From Haemonchus contortus (taxonomy: Eukaryota > Nematoda > Chromadorea > Rhabditida > Trichostrongylidae): a DNA stretch of 64,000 bases. This document shows positions 37,891-51,149 of the stretch, one piece after another (the stretch's first letter is position 1; every line of letters starts with the position of its first letter). A model generated the notes under the pieces. That model saw only the letters and a program-made list of their open reading frames with translations, did not search any database and had not been told where the DNA came from. Location: the NCBI GenBank assembly GCA_000469685.2, contig LS997562.1:44892869-44956868 (forward strand), given 5' to 3'. The position numbers and the translations under genes were made by a program.

Positions 37891-38086
37891 ATACATGCGA
37901 GCGATTCCGTTGCGGGTGCTTGGATTTTCATACCGATCGATTCGAAAGTTGCGCCCACGACCGTTGCTATTGATCGTGTCCCCAACACACCGAAAACCGA
38001 AACGTGACCGCAGACTTTAGAACCCATTTCCACAGAGTCCAGGTGAACTACCAACAGATTTCCTTTGTTCAACTTTCGAAGTATTT
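37891..38086 (-). CDS. candidate internal exon, unidentified gene
   Basis: Acceptor CGTTTGAATAG, phase-1 entry, 64 codons, and a possible donor GTAGGC after phase 2. The peptide is compact and protein-like (ILRKLNKGNLLVVHLDSVEM, then VFGVLGTRSIATVVGATFES). Without the donor it stops two codons later. The plus strand across the same DNA is also open, including a six-cysteine frame, so the strand call is uncertain. Confidence 0.25.
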
Positions 38087-41000
38087 CTATTCAAACGGAA
38101 TCGTTCGCAACAGTGCCGCTCCAGAAACCGGCTTGCCGAAGGTCTCCAACGTTCTTCATTGTTATCTATCGATGACTTTGTTTCTGGATTTTTTTACATC
38201 TATCCATCCATAGAGTATACAACAGTGATAGTTGGATGCTGCTCGACCGCTATGACGTGTATTCAGGTCTACCTTTTCCGTCGGTATGATATTTGCATGC
38301 ACTTTGGTCTTCGTCTAATCTCGATTCCATTGAGCACTTCAATAAACCCCGTCGTTTTTTCCCTTTTCTACAATAGCCCATGGGAGAATGTGGTTGGGGG
38401 AGGGAGGAGGCACTCCGCTGTGCTCAGTTTCCATAACCCTCGGAATTAGAGCGCAGAGAAGGAAAGGACGCCGGTCTCGTGGCTCTGTAGTGGTGCTTAA
38501 AAATGAATTTCAGCCAGGGTATAAAGCTTTTTTGCCTCAACTAGGCCTAGGGAGGGAGCATCGACGTGGGTGAAATGCTGACTTTCCCAAGAAAATTATA
38601 ATGGGAATGAAATTGTCCCGCAAGAAACAACCTCGTTGAGAGAGCGCACGCAGGGATGCAATGAAGACGATGACGCTATGTGACAGTGGGAGACTTAGAC
38701 GTGTGCGCACCAATTTTTTTCACGTCTTGACTTTTCTCCTCTCTTTTTAGTAGGAGGTTTTCCTGAGGGAAGGGACCCTTCCATTCGAGTCTCATGCTCT
38801 TCGTCGGTAGGCTTCTACTCAGTACAGGCAGCCAGCGCGAAAGCGGAAACCCCTTCCATCAACTACATTTTGCTCGAATAACGTGCACCAGGGGCTGTTA
38901 TTTCCGTCGAAATTATTTGTTGGTCATTCAGTATGCCCATAATGTGGTGCTCCTACTTTATTTTGTTGTAAATACCTCACAGTCGGTCGGATGCTCTTGA
39001 CTGTATTGCCTTTTACAAATCAGATGTCAAGTTATACGTTATCGGAAGTCCCACTTTGCTTTTGTGATATGTACATGTGTTCTAGGAATCAAACCGATAA
39101 CCTAAATTAGCGCGTGGAATAATAATGGTCAGGTAACAGATTGTGATGCAGTATTTTCTCTTGAGGTACATTCCCATCAATCGTAGTTATCGCCATGTAC
39201 GGCTGTCTCTATGCCTCGGCATAGTGCAAACGTTTGTTTTTTTTTGCTTGAACTCGGACGAGGTTGATAAGAAAACTGTATTCTGGCTACGTTTCGGCGT
39301 GGATCGCCGTCTTCAGATCATGGAGAGGTCGAAGCAAACTGCTGCTCAACTGCTAAATATCTATCGCTGAGTGTAAATGAATCTCCTTCCAATTCCTTTA
39401 AGGTAAACAGGGAAGGCAAGGTTCCCATGTGCTCAGCTCACCCAAAGTCGCGTTTCAGCGAGATCAGTAGAACTAATATTTCGTACAAATATATGTAGCT
39501 TTTCAGGCACGAAACCCTGTTATCCCAGTTATTGTTTTTTTGTTTCTGCTGCAAAGTAAAGTACCACTGAGATGACAGCGAACACCGATACTTTTCTGCA
39601 TTGAGTATGTCAAGTTGGCTTTCTAGTATCACCTTCATTTTAAAGGGTCATTCATAACTTCGTGCTTGTGCAAGGAGTTCATCAAAGCTAAAGGCTATAT
39701 TCCATTGGGAGGCTGGTAGATCTCTTTTTTGCTTTTTTCCAATGTTTGGGTTGTTTTCAGTGACGTATATTTCAGTGCATATTTGTATAATCTGCGTTCA
39801 ATAGTTAACTTCATTATAAATAAATAAATAAGCTTTATTATAAGCATATTAGATCTATATTATATGCCTTATAGGCAATATGTAGTAACAGCTGAGTTGA
39901 GCTGCTATATTATCATTGCACCAGTGCATAGGCACGATGACACAGGGCTAATATTTGTCTGCTCACTTATCAATTGATTCCATCGCTTTTTGACTTTTTT
40001 TCGCTCCGACCGTTGCATAAAACACGATGCCAGCGACCTTTCGAATTTCCGTCGTCGATTTTATTTGTGCGCACTCCGTGTTTTTCATGGTTCAATTTTA
40101 AAGATAGCGTTTCATTTTCCTACTTTTTTTTCCTACCTTTTATACGACTTCTTATAGAACCTTACGCGATTTGTCACACTCCAGTCGCCCACGTACAATA
40201 ACTGCCTCCCTGTTCACCGTTAATGCAGCTCACAGCTACAAGCCACGCCTCCAAAGTGAGTTTTTCCAATTTCCGCAGTAATTTCTAGAGAAGCAGGAAC
40301 AATACTTTAATTTGTCTTTTATTGAGTTCATGCCAAAGTCATTTGGGATGTGATTAATGAGAGCAGCACCGTAAAAGTTCCATGTTAAAGTGAAGAAATA
40401 TGAGGAGGAATGGAGGAATAGGGAACCTTTTTACAGGAACCCTCAAAAGCCAAGAGTTAGATGCAAGGACTATTTGATGATAGTACGTGTTTTTGCAATG
40501 GAAACATGCTACCGTCTACAGAACATCCGTACTCCATGACGTTGCAACTAGTCATATCGTAGTGTCATCTGTTCCATGGGTTGCACTCAGAATTGCGTGC
40601 ATGTATGATCTACTTTTTTGGAAGCTCATAATCGCGTAGTATCGTTGAACTAACACCGAAGCCTTGTCTAACTTTTACTAACGTTATAAACAATACTTCT
40701 TTACAAAGACCTGCTAATCTTTCTTTAGTCAGCTATTCACTTGTCAAATTTTCACTACTTGCACACTATGAGATATTCGAATGGTTTAGTCAGGAATCAG
40801 TGCTTTTTGGAACAATCGCATCTGATCTCTTAACTCTGGAATCATAATTTAAATATATCAGCTGGCGTGTAAAAGCCTCAGGAGAGCTTCGGGAAAGGAA
40901 GAATCTGTCTTATCTGGTTCAGCTCGGCGGGGACGTCGCGGTAAGATCTCTACCACACGGCTCGTTTCCGACTCTACCGCTGCTCTCGGATCGGCTGCAA

Positions 41001-42411
41001 GCAGTCATGACCGAGAATCCTTGGAATGAATGGTATGCCGCAGAGGAAAATCTTTTCGAAGCCGGGGAAGGTCTGACAGATAATCTACTCCAAAGGAGGA
41101 CCCACGAAGGAAGTATTTGTAGATGAGAAGTGCCAACAATCGAGTCAGCTTGAAAGTAGGAGTTTGTGGTAAGAGTTGTTCTAAGAATGTAGACCTCGAG
41201 CAAAAGCCGCTTAGTAGAACAACCAACACTACTTTTGCGAGTGATGCCCGGCAAGAAAATCCACATGGTCCAGCTTTCGAACGAAACTAAGCTAGACGGC
41301 CTATTCATCAAACTTAGGTGGACATGTGGCGTTCATCCTTCTTATACAACATTTCCCACATTTTTTCTGAGTGTAACGAGACAATGTCAGTCTCTGTCCA
41401 GGTTTCGTGCTTCTCGAGTTATTTTCACAAATTGCATGACGAATCCATTTCTTGCGAATGAAATAAGTCGGTAGGAAATGCAACAAAATACTCTATTATT
41501 GGAAATTGCGGGTCTGTGGCTGTGCTAGCCATTATAGCCTCAGATTAGTGTGCATCATATGTCCTAAATGGCTTAAGTAAGAACTTACTCAAGTGGAATT
41601 GATGGGAAGCAGCCGATCGTCGACAAAAAGGAGGCTATGCTCCTAATCAGTGAGTGAACAAAATGATCCGTAATTGTAGGGGATCAACATACACCGTATC
41701 GGTAGACTTCCTATTTCATAATTGCTTTCTCATCGTGCCACGCGACTTCCGCAGACCGACGCACAAGCCGACATAAGACACGAAGTTGCGCTTTATACAG
41801 AGGTACTAGCAATGAAACATCTTGGTGGGTTTTTGCTGGTAACGCTTTTTATGCTCTTGTAGTGCAGTGACAAAAGCTACCTATGGACCAATTACGTTGT
41901 ATCTGAATAATCTTGTGGTCGGACTACTCATGGGTGCAACATATGTCACAGTACCTTAGGATTTTTGTGGTTCATGTGGAAGTAAAGGAGGGTCTTGATC
42001 TTTCACAGCATTACAGCACGAGAAAACAAGGAAGATGAATTTTCCGACAGTGAAAAAGAAACTTCGAAGTCAACAATACTTCCTTAATTTCAAGTAAATC
42101 CGGAGAAAATACCTAACGAATACGACGTCTTCAGCAGGGATTTATGGGTATCTTTAGCAATTATTGTGTCTCGCCGGGTGACATAAGTTACAATGAGTTT
42201 GCGTTTAATAATGTGAACGATTTTTTGAGAATGATGGAGCGGTTCGAGCATAATCTCATCATTCATGTAATATGGAAATCTTGCAACTAGATCGATGTGG
42301 CTATTTCTAATAAGACATGCAGCATATACTTCTCTTGGTCTTTAATCCCGGAACGGTCTTTCAAATTTGCGACTTTGCCCTAAAAACACTTTGATGAAGT
42401 GTTCTGCCTAC
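38087..42411. other. mostly non-coding; ambiguous GC-rich coding-like patch at 40.85-41.3 kb
   Basis: At 40.85-41.12 kb a plus-strand frame (preceded by GCCTCAG, including VMTENPWNEWYAAEENLFEA) and two minus-strand frames are all open for 70-130 codons. Natural-looking composition favours plus with a GTATTT donor near 41108. No family is recognised on either strand. The rest, including 38.6-40.2 kb, shows nothing I can support. Confidence 0.25.
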
Positions 42412-42576
42412 CTCTAAACAAGAGAACGGTGGAAACATGTGTCTGTAGCCGGGTGAAGCCACAACGGCGACCTCGAAACGATGAACCCCGATGTTAGTTA
42501 GGTGGTCTTGCTTCAGTGAAATCGGCAGTTCTTCTTCAATAACGCGTTCACTCTCTGCCTTTTTGCGGCTAGTCAT
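42412..42576 (-). CDS. candidate first coding exon of an unidentified minus-strand gene
   Basis: A 3' splice site (CCCTCTAG) lies 10 bases before the ATG at 42576, as for a spliced-leader site. 55 codons end at TTAGAG followed by GTAGGC, phase 0. The peptide is charged at the start (MTSRKKAESERVIEEELPIS) and then carries HRFEVAVVASPGYRHMFPP. After a further TTTTTAG acceptor only 32 bases on, another frame reads GKVANLKDRSGIKDQEKYML, which looks like a continuation, but a 32-nt intron would be unusually short. Either the intron is tiny, the donor lies upstream, or this is a decayed copy. No family recognised. Confidence 0.4.
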
Positions 42577-44007
42577 GGCAAGATTTCTAGAGGGCTAGTC
42601 CATTGTTGTTGAACCGCGCCTTGATCTTTAACCACTTTTTATTCTCATGTCGATCTTTATTGTCTGTGAGGGAAAAACGTTATCAATCTGTTTGGGCATT
42701 ACGAAAAGGTAACTTTACAGGAGCGGAATCGGATAGGCTTGGTTGTAAAATCTTTGCAAAGAGAGGAGTGACATGCACTCACCCATCGAATTCGAAACCA
42801 ATCAGTTGCAACGCTTCGATCATTGAAACTTAAGATGATTTTTTCCATGCTTCTGTGGATTGAGCCCCAACTTTTGTATAGCCGACGATGACTGTCGAGA
42901 TGTTTGCAACTTCCCCCGCTTTATAGACGCATGCGACCCTTATTATCTGGCCCTTCGCGCAAAAACTGAGACGCTCGGATTGGTGTAGAGAATTATGCTT
43001 AAGGAAATACTAAGCACAAGAAATAGAAGTTGTGATGACTGGAATGACGAAGCATGAATGTTATATAATAACCATAATATCACTACTTCCATCACCCGGT
43101 TGATCGGCTCTATAGGGAATGTAGTTCTAAATAGGCAATGCTAACATTTATTTCATTGCTTGGATTCGGTATATTACTGGCAAAAACTGATGTTCTTATC
43201 AGATGATTTAGATAGATTTTTGCAATGACCAACTTCGAATGCCACCCAGGCCCTCATTAGTCGAACCCAAAATGCCTTCCAAGTGGGAAGTGGTTATGCC
43301 TAGCCGAGAACAATAATGCCAAGCTTTCATAAACCAGAAAAAAATATTACAATACATCATGTAATGATGTGACTTTAGGAGCTACTAGCTCTTGAGAGAT
43401 CTAATGAACATGGTTTGACCGCCGCTTTTATGAATGTCGTGTAGTCTCCGTCATTTCTACAACATGTCGCAATGCGCCTACAACAGCAAGTTTTCGTTTC
43501 AATTGTTTATCAGGGTGTGACTTAGTAGAAAGTGATAACGTTCACCGATACAGCGCTTTTCATTGTTGAGAACGTTTGAGAAGTCTGGATCATGCTTATC
43601 GTGGCATAATTATTGTATTTTTCTTAAAGTAGTTTTCAATTAACATTATTTGAGCAATTATTCCTGCTATCTCGTAGCGAGGTGACTTTGAAATTTTGCT
43701 GTGCGGGACTCATTTTTCGTGGCACCACAAATTAATATTACATTCACTTCATCGCCAAGTGCCGGGATCCAAGTCCAATTTTCGGTAATTCTTGAGGCTC
43801 TCCCTTTCAAGATTCATCGAAGAACTTGAGCGTGTCCAAATTCAATGAAGATGTATGCGCTTCCGCCGTTCTGTAGAAATATTCTGGTTAGCTCGAAGAC
43901 GAGAACTGAGGTCTCTATCCAGGCTCTGTAATTCTGTTTCTAATGTTTATGGTATATAATGTTTTATTAAGAACGATGCATTGACTGCTTCGTCAGATTT
44001 ACGTTAA
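42577..44007. other. intergenic between divergent genes
   Basis: Separates the minus-strand exon at 42412-42576 from the plus-strand SLC6 gene at 44019. AT-rich, and no coding signal or clear promoter motif. Confidence 0.4.
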
Positions 44008-44017
44008 TATTTTTTAG
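44008..44017 (+). promoter_or_regulatory. probable trans-splice acceptor of the SLC6 gene
   Basis: The TATTTTTTAG 3' splice site ends one base before the ATG at 44019. No upstream exon is evident, so spliced-leader addition is likely. Confidence 0.45.
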
Positions 44018-44018
44018 C

Positions 44019-47000
44019 ATGTGGTTCGAAGAGCGTAGTTGGTCAAACTTGAGGATGTCAGATCTGGTGGAGGAATGGCGGGATCTGTGGTCGTTCAAGG
44101 TCGGTGAGGCTGTCGTTTTTTGTCTGTATTTTCTGTGTTTTTTCCGGATAATTTTCAAAACCTAAACTATCGACATACCTTGATAGTTCTATTCTGTTCT
44201 CTTTGCAGGTGGATTTTATGGTAGCCGCTATATCTTATGTCTTTGCCACTACTAATTTGTTGAATTTGCCGAAGTTGATATTAGAAAATGGCGGATGTGA
44301 GTTATAAATTTTGGTCGACCCTTTTTATCCTTTTATTTATCCTTTTTGAGAATTATAGATCGACAGTTTTGCCATCACCGTTTCACCATTCCTAGGGGCA
44401 GTTTCGAATATAACGCATTTGGGAAAATATTTTTCGAAGTCTTCGCTTCAAAACCTATCTACTCATTTTCTTCATGCTTACTCACTCTATACCTTTTTTT
44501 GTTTTTTTTTTCTTTTCCATAGCATGGAATTCATATAGAATGCACACACCGAGGATATGTCTTTTTGTGTTATTGTGTCTTTGTTGATTTTTCATTTCAT
44601 TTCCACGTATTATAACTTACTATCCGATACCATTTCTTTTCAGTAGCATTCGTAACAGCATACGGTGTTGTACTCGCTGTCTTGGTACTTCCAACTATTC
44701 TGTTGGAACTTGCCGTTGGTCAGCTAACCGGACGGGCACCAGTGCAAGCGTTTCATAGCCTGTCGCCTGTTTTCAAAGGTACGTTGTTTTATAATTAGTG
44801 CACCGAATGGATTATTATGGAACGCGACATTTTTGTCTCATTTTGCTGGCTTTGACGAAGCTTCCGCACAGCAAAAATTCTTATGGTTTTCTATTAACTG
44901 AATATGTTATCCGATTGATGGAAATTATTCGTTGCTAATTTATCGTTCACTTTGCGTACATCTTTACCTATCACGCTTGAAGCAATGAGAGTTATCCGAA
45001 AAATGGGAGTTTTGTTTTCTTCCGTTTTTCGAATACCTTCTGGATGTTTCTTCGTCTTTCGTAGGTTCAATCTCAGTGAAGTAATGTTTCACTTGATTTC
45101 ATTGAGCTCTTGATTTGTAGGGTTTTGAAAAAAGTAACTAAGAGATTTTCGTCTCGTTGGAAGAGATCTCAATCGTGCTACTGTTTCTGGTTACTTGGAT
45201 AAAAGTGTGACCTCGAGGGAGTGGATTTATTTCAACTTTCTTAGGCGTCGGAATCTCTCAAGTGTTGTTTACGCTGCTTGTATTGGCAACGATGACACGA
45301 TTTCTTGGGTGGTTGTTTCTGTTTGTATTTCACCTGTTTTGGACGATACAAGCAGATCGACCAGGTAAGAGTCCTTTTCGGAAGTTTGCCAACATTTTGA
45401 ATTCGTTACTTTGCATAGTTTTTTCTCTCTTTTTCAGGACTACCATGGTTGAATTGCAAGTATTTTCCGGAGTTGTTATCGGCACCGTGTAGGGATGCGG
45501 GATCCATGGCGAATTTCACCTTGGCAGCCCATACCAAACTAAGTGCGGTACGAGACGAGAGTTCTATGATGCAATTCATGAGGTGACTATGATTCTGAGA
45601 TTACTTTGAGAGCAGTAATGCAATAGCTTTCATTCTGATTCATTACTTGGTTTCACGGTTGTGTACATTTAGCGTACTGGAAAGACCTTCATCTTCAGTA
45701 GCAGAATTCGGTGATTTCCAGTACTTTATTCTAGCGGCACAAGGTCTCGTCTGGATCACCGTGTTCTGCGGTATTTGCTTCGGAGTCAGATGGCTTGGAA
45801 AAGTGAGGCATTATTCGTGTACTCTTTCTTCCTTATTCTTTCTTGTCTGCATTCTGGATTTGTCTCAGTTGTTTTTTTCTTTTCTTTGTATTTTTTGTTT
45901 TTTTTGTTTCTTGTTTTGTCTTCAGTTTCGGTTTCGTAGTAGTCGACCTTGTTACACTTTGGTTGAATCATGAAAGTGTTGTACCCATACAGCTCAACTT
46001 TTTGATGTAGTTTTTGATAGCAATATTGAGCTACTGTTTTTTTTATAATTCTTTTTCCGTTCTAAAGTTTCTTCCGAGAGATTCGAGGAGAGGGGTGACC
46101 CGGCAACCGTCTTCCAATGTGTGTTTTTAATTGAGAGAGTTTGATATAAAAGAAACCTCCTTTTCGCTCTCAGATAAGATTTCGAGTTTGAAAGCAAAGT
46201 TTTTTTTTACCTCTACTGTTGTACTGATCGAATTGCTTCAGGTTATTCCTTTTTTGTTCATGGCTGCATTCAGCATGTTATTAGCACTGCTCATCCGAGC
46301 ATGCACTATGGAGGGTCTGCTGAATATCTTTAACATATATATCGATTCAACCGATTGGAGCAGACTTGCGGACTACAAAGTGAGTTATTCGAAACCTTAC
46401 TGGAGGTTTGCTGCAGACAGCCATCTTCGGTTGGAAGCTATTCACATTCTACCAAATACGATCATTACCTGTCTATAAAGCGGTAAACTCATGGAAAAAT
46501 AGGTAACGGGGCTAACAAATTTGAACAGAAACGGTAACGTGGAAATGTTCAATGATTACGGCCGCAGCTTTAGATTGCAAAAGCCTATAAAAACATCAAG
46601 GAAGCTTGATCAAAGTATACTAATGACCAAAAACCACAATCTCTCCTCCTTTGTTACTTACTTCATCTTCAGCTTCATCATTTCTGAAGCATTCAAGTAT
46701 CTCAGTTTCCAAAATGATCTGTTGGAGACTTTATGTACTCAAGATGAGAGCTCGATACTTCATGTCTCCATAGAAGATGAACTCGATCCTCATAACATGA
46801 ATGTGGGAACAAAATAGGTGTCGATATACAATACATATACTAGACCACTCAGATCAGGGATTGGCGCGCTGGATTTTTTCTATTGCCATGATTTCTTTTG
46901 AACTGATTGATCTAATGATGAAGGAGCCCTGTTATCACCTGGCGATACCTGCAAGGGGCGGGCGAAGACCATCGGGCGAAGAGATGACCCAATCCACTAA

Positions 47001-50000
47001 ATTTTTCAGATGGAAAATTAGGTGAAAACTTGAATTTGAAGGATTTCAGGGAAGGAAGGTGAATTCAATTGGGTGAGGGGCACACATGAAAGTGTAAGTA
47101 TATCAATGAATTAATACGGTGTTTTGATTATTCCATTTTACACATGGGACACGTAATTTGCTACCTATAGATTGAGGATGGATTCGGTGCTCCTACCCTC
47201 CTAAGGCTCAGTTGAAAACTACATTCCCCTCACTGAAACGCGTAAGAGCTCGCAGACGGCCCATCCTCCTCTGATTCTGATTCAGTGCTTGTATGGCACA
47301 GAGTTAATTTCTGTTAATTTCTCGTTATACTGACTCTGTTATATGTGACCCCAACTTTTACCACTTATTACCATGTCATCGTAGGGATTTATGACTTTTC
47401 TGGGCCTTTTGTAGATTTTCTGCAGCAATGTGTTAGCTCATTGTTTTATTGACGGGCAACTTTGACAGTCGATATCCAGGAATATCCAGGGATCGCAGAA
47501 TGGCCCGAATGCCTTGTAACTCGTGTTTCAGTAATACTTTATCTTCAGCCCCGATGCATGGATAATGCAGAATTCAATGCTGAAAATAGTTATTTCCATT
47601 TTTAATCAAGTGTAATTGAAATATCTGTATATCTATTGCTGATTTGATAAGTGCATAAGAACATGAACATCAATTTGATCTGTCATGAAAAAATATAATG
47701 AACGTGGAAAAAAATCTACAGAAAAAAGGGAAGAAAAACAAGAAAAACGATTACTACTTTTAGTTCACAAAGCCTGCAATGTTTAGAGCAGTTTTGTGTT
47801 GCTTTTTGCAACCCCTTTTAAGGAGCTGTTTTCAGCTATGGAAAATTGTATGCGAACAAGCGATTCTAGCCACTGGAATAGGTTTCGGCGCATTTATCAC
47901 AATGGGTTCGTATAACAGAAGATCAAACAACCTTGTCGGGTTAGTTTTTACCGATCACATTGAAATTTCTGCTTTGCTGTTTTGCGTTTCTTTATTCACC
48001 CATTGAGCTATTTGTCATCCGCAATGTATGTTTATTGGATCTGATATTACAAAAACTGACAGATTTTTGTTAACGATTAAAGCAGAAAGAGAGTCTTTTT
48101 TCTCAAATGTTCCCTCTTTCTTCTTTATTCGGACTTATGACGTCCCGATTGAAGACCAATGACTTTGCAGCGATTCAATACTAATCGTTCTTGGACACGC
48201 TTTCTTGACAATGATGCAGGTCATTACCGTAGTCGGATTGGTCGGATTCGTGGTCTCGAAGACGGGCTTAGCACCGTTCGATGTCATGGACAAAGGTAAT
48301 CATTAGCTACCTCATAAGAGATTTCGTTCAGGAAATCTTATTTGCTCATATAAATCGAAGAATCGGCAACTGGTAAAAAATAACCTGGTGTCAATGGATG
48401 ATGAAGTTCATAGGTTATACTTACTCCAACGTGGAAAACTCGTGCCCTCTTCCTCTCCTTAAGTTTTCAGCTTCGAACAAAACTCTTTATACCATTAGTA
48501 AAGAAATGATTTTAGGCGAAGCACAAATGTGGCATATTTTGACCTATTTTTCCTATCTGCCAAATGTGAAGCTGTGGAGCGGACTGCTATTGTTTGCTTC
48601 TATATGTATTTTACTAAATATATTTGTAAGTTTTTTTCTGTTGAAAGCAGCAGCTGATTTCAAAAAATGAGTGGCTCAGTCACGGTTGCGGTATGCAGTA
48701 ACTATGTTTGCCACTTAGCATTCGTGGACCTTGGAATGAGCTCAGCAGTACAATTATGCATGCCCACCTTAATCAAGGAATAGCCCAGTTGCCCATGTTT
48801 TGCGTTCAGTCTTGATTTCATATGTGCGCTTGTCATGCTGGGGTATGCAGAAGTGCCAGGCAATTTATAAAAATTCTGAGGAAGGAAGTTACAAAGAAGG
48901 TGGAGGGGTTGTTCTTATCAATACTGCTGGTCTTTTATTATACCAAGGCTTGGCTAAATGGGACAACTTAAATACATGTATTGATTACAGTACCTGCTGT
49001 CGTTGTCAGTACTGGCAACTCTCGAAGACGCGCTCGGAGATCGCTGGTCACGATGTTTTCCCCGCTTTGTCTTGGCGTTGTTCGTTTGCTGTCTCTGTTT
49101 TTCCATCTCGTTGTACTTTGCCACTCAGGTACAGAGTTCTGCTCCGTTGAGGAATAGAATAAGGGCGATTTTTCGATAGATGCCAACTCATGACTCAACT
49201 GAATTTCAGGCTGGAAGGCATGCATACGAACTGGTGACGGGTTACTTGAAATACATTACAATCTTCGTCATCCTTACATTTGAGCTATTCGCAACGGCTT
49301 GGTTTTATTGTGAGTAATTCAAAAAGCACTGAAAATACTTCTTCAATATCTCAGATTTAGTTTACTACCTCATACTCCCAGTTATTTTTCGTAGCTTTGG
49401 GATCCTCTGGGATCCTACATATTTTGAAAAGAATTGTACGGATATCAGTGATAGGAGCTAGATTTTGTGGCTATATATTTTTAGCGTCGTTCTCAAAAGC
49501 AATCGAAAGTACGAGTTGAACCGTGCTATACACCTCCTGTACCACCTCTAAGTGTGTTTGCAAAACAAGTTATGCATGCACATACACATTCGAAAAATAA
49601 AACATAAAGGGTAAAAATTGAAGACTATACAGGGTGGAGTCGTAAGGAGTCCTTCATTCCCTTGTGAGCGATGCGCCCCGGCCTTCGGCTTACTTCATTC
49701 GTAGTGGCTATCGAATGCGTATCTAATCTATGCAAAGACTTACAGTGCCAGCCGATGTACAAATCACTGCTTTTACCCTCCCAGACGAGTGTTCTTATAA
49801 TGGAATTGTCCGACCTCGAAAGGATGGGAGGTTTGCTGGTTTGAGCGAGTACCGAACGTGGCGATTCAAACCCGTGACCATGCTTGTGTGAAAGTGCGCC
49901 GCTTGCCAGTACGCCGCCTCAGCCCAATTTTTTCGTACACTTCATCTAGGACTCATGTCGGATGTAAAAATTATAAATACCGTTTTTAGAGTGTATATTA

Positions 50001-51149
50001 TGAACATTTTATTTTCATACAGGAGCTGTATTAGAAAAATAGGTGATTGTTACGAAGGTCCGAGGCAAAATTTTTTGCATTTTCTTTACTCTTCTTAATC
50101 ATTTTTTTATCCTCTGCGTGGAACAATTATAAATGTTTTTCTTAAGGTGCTCATCGACTTGGGATGGATCTTCATGTAATGTTGAGAAATGCTTGCTGTT
50201 GGTGCTTTGGTCACTTCGTTTTGCTCTTCACCTACCTTCTGCCTGTAATTCCAGCGGTACGTTTTTTGGCGATTATTCAAACTTCATCAAGTTTGACGTT
50301 TGTTGGCTCTTCCACGCAACGATGCATTGCATTCCACTCTGAGAGGGAACTTCGATCCATTTCTTTATCAGAGTTGGCTGCTGCTTATTACTGTGTCAAT
50401 GCTGACATGCTAATGGTTTCGATAGTTGATATTATGTAATCAAGAACTGATTTTCCATTAATTTAGGCAGTAGCGTTGTTGAATCTGCACGACTACGATT
50501 TCTCCACATTCTCTCCGGCTATCCATTCGTGGCCGTATTCTGAATGGCTTGGAGCTGCCGTCGCGTTAGGGCCACTTTTACCGATTCCGCTTGTGTTATT
50601 CTTTACCATATTGTGTGCATGTTGCTGTCGCGGAAAACAAGGATACACGAGAGGGCAGGTAGCTGCCGCAATTTTTACTTCACTTTTTTTGTTTTGTCTT
50701 TTTTAGAGCCACTTTTATTGACTAGTTAAAAATATTATAAAACCAAATGGCGAACTAAATAGGTTTTGGGAAGTAAAAATTCTGGTAACTTGAGGTAAAT
50801 GAAAAAATATGGGAAGGTTCCAATACAGTGGTCATTGTGAAGGTGTGATCTGGTTCATTTTTTGGGTTTCAACAGAAGTTAAATGTGAAGTACTAACGAA
50901 GTAAAGTCAAAAGGGAATAGAGTTATTTCTACCTTTTGTTCTCACTATTTATTTCGTACTTATTGCTCTCATGAATATGTTGTCATGTATTTTAATATAT
51001 GCCTTCAGCGATTACGCAACGTGTTCGCCTCGAATCTTCGAAGAGATCAACGGGATAAGTCGGTTCCACATCCGCGCTATACGACTTCTGCGCCAGGCTA
51101 CCTTCTGTTACCTCAAGCGCCACTTGCAGAACCAGAGACGTATGCATAG
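44019..51149 (+). CDS. SLC6 (Na+/Cl- neurotransmitter symporter) family protein, divergent, 12 membrane segments
   Basis: Fifteen exons: 44019-44099, 44209-44296, 44644-44778, 45245-45364, 45438-45582, 45673-45802, 46242-46379, 47836-47939, 48171-48295, 48516-48625, 48991-49128, 49210-49309, 50147-50256, 50467-50658 and 51009-51149. All phases match: 1857 bases, 618 aa, the usual SLC6 length. Family marks: ENGG after TM1 (53-56), LLELAVGQ in TM2, the extracellular Cys pair (148, 159) with an NFT glycosylation site at 167, GK after TM4, GIGFG and SYN in TM6 (293-306), and a short cytoplasmic tail. SLC6 proteins import amines or amino acids with Na+ and Cl- across the plasma membrane. Here many transport residues differ: the TM1 motif G-x-G-N-x-W-R-F-P reads ATTNLLNLP (40-48), and the TM8 Asp of L-D-S is Leu397. 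The exon 1 donor (GTCGGT) is the weakest splice call. Confidence 0.92.
49780..49925 (-). repeat. tRNA-derived SINE-like repeat, copy D
   Basis: Lies in the intron between SLC6 exons 12 and 13, antisense to the gene. On minus it reads GGCTGAGGCGGCGTACTGG (A-box region) and CGGGTTTGAATCG (B box), then the shared tail. It is one of the better preserved copies. Confidence 0.55.

Noticed and set aside
37860..37973. Kunitz domain in the six-cysteine plus-strand frame (CERFRCGC)
   Set aside because: Cys spacing after the third Cys is shorter than the Kunitz rule and the Y-G-G-C core is absent.
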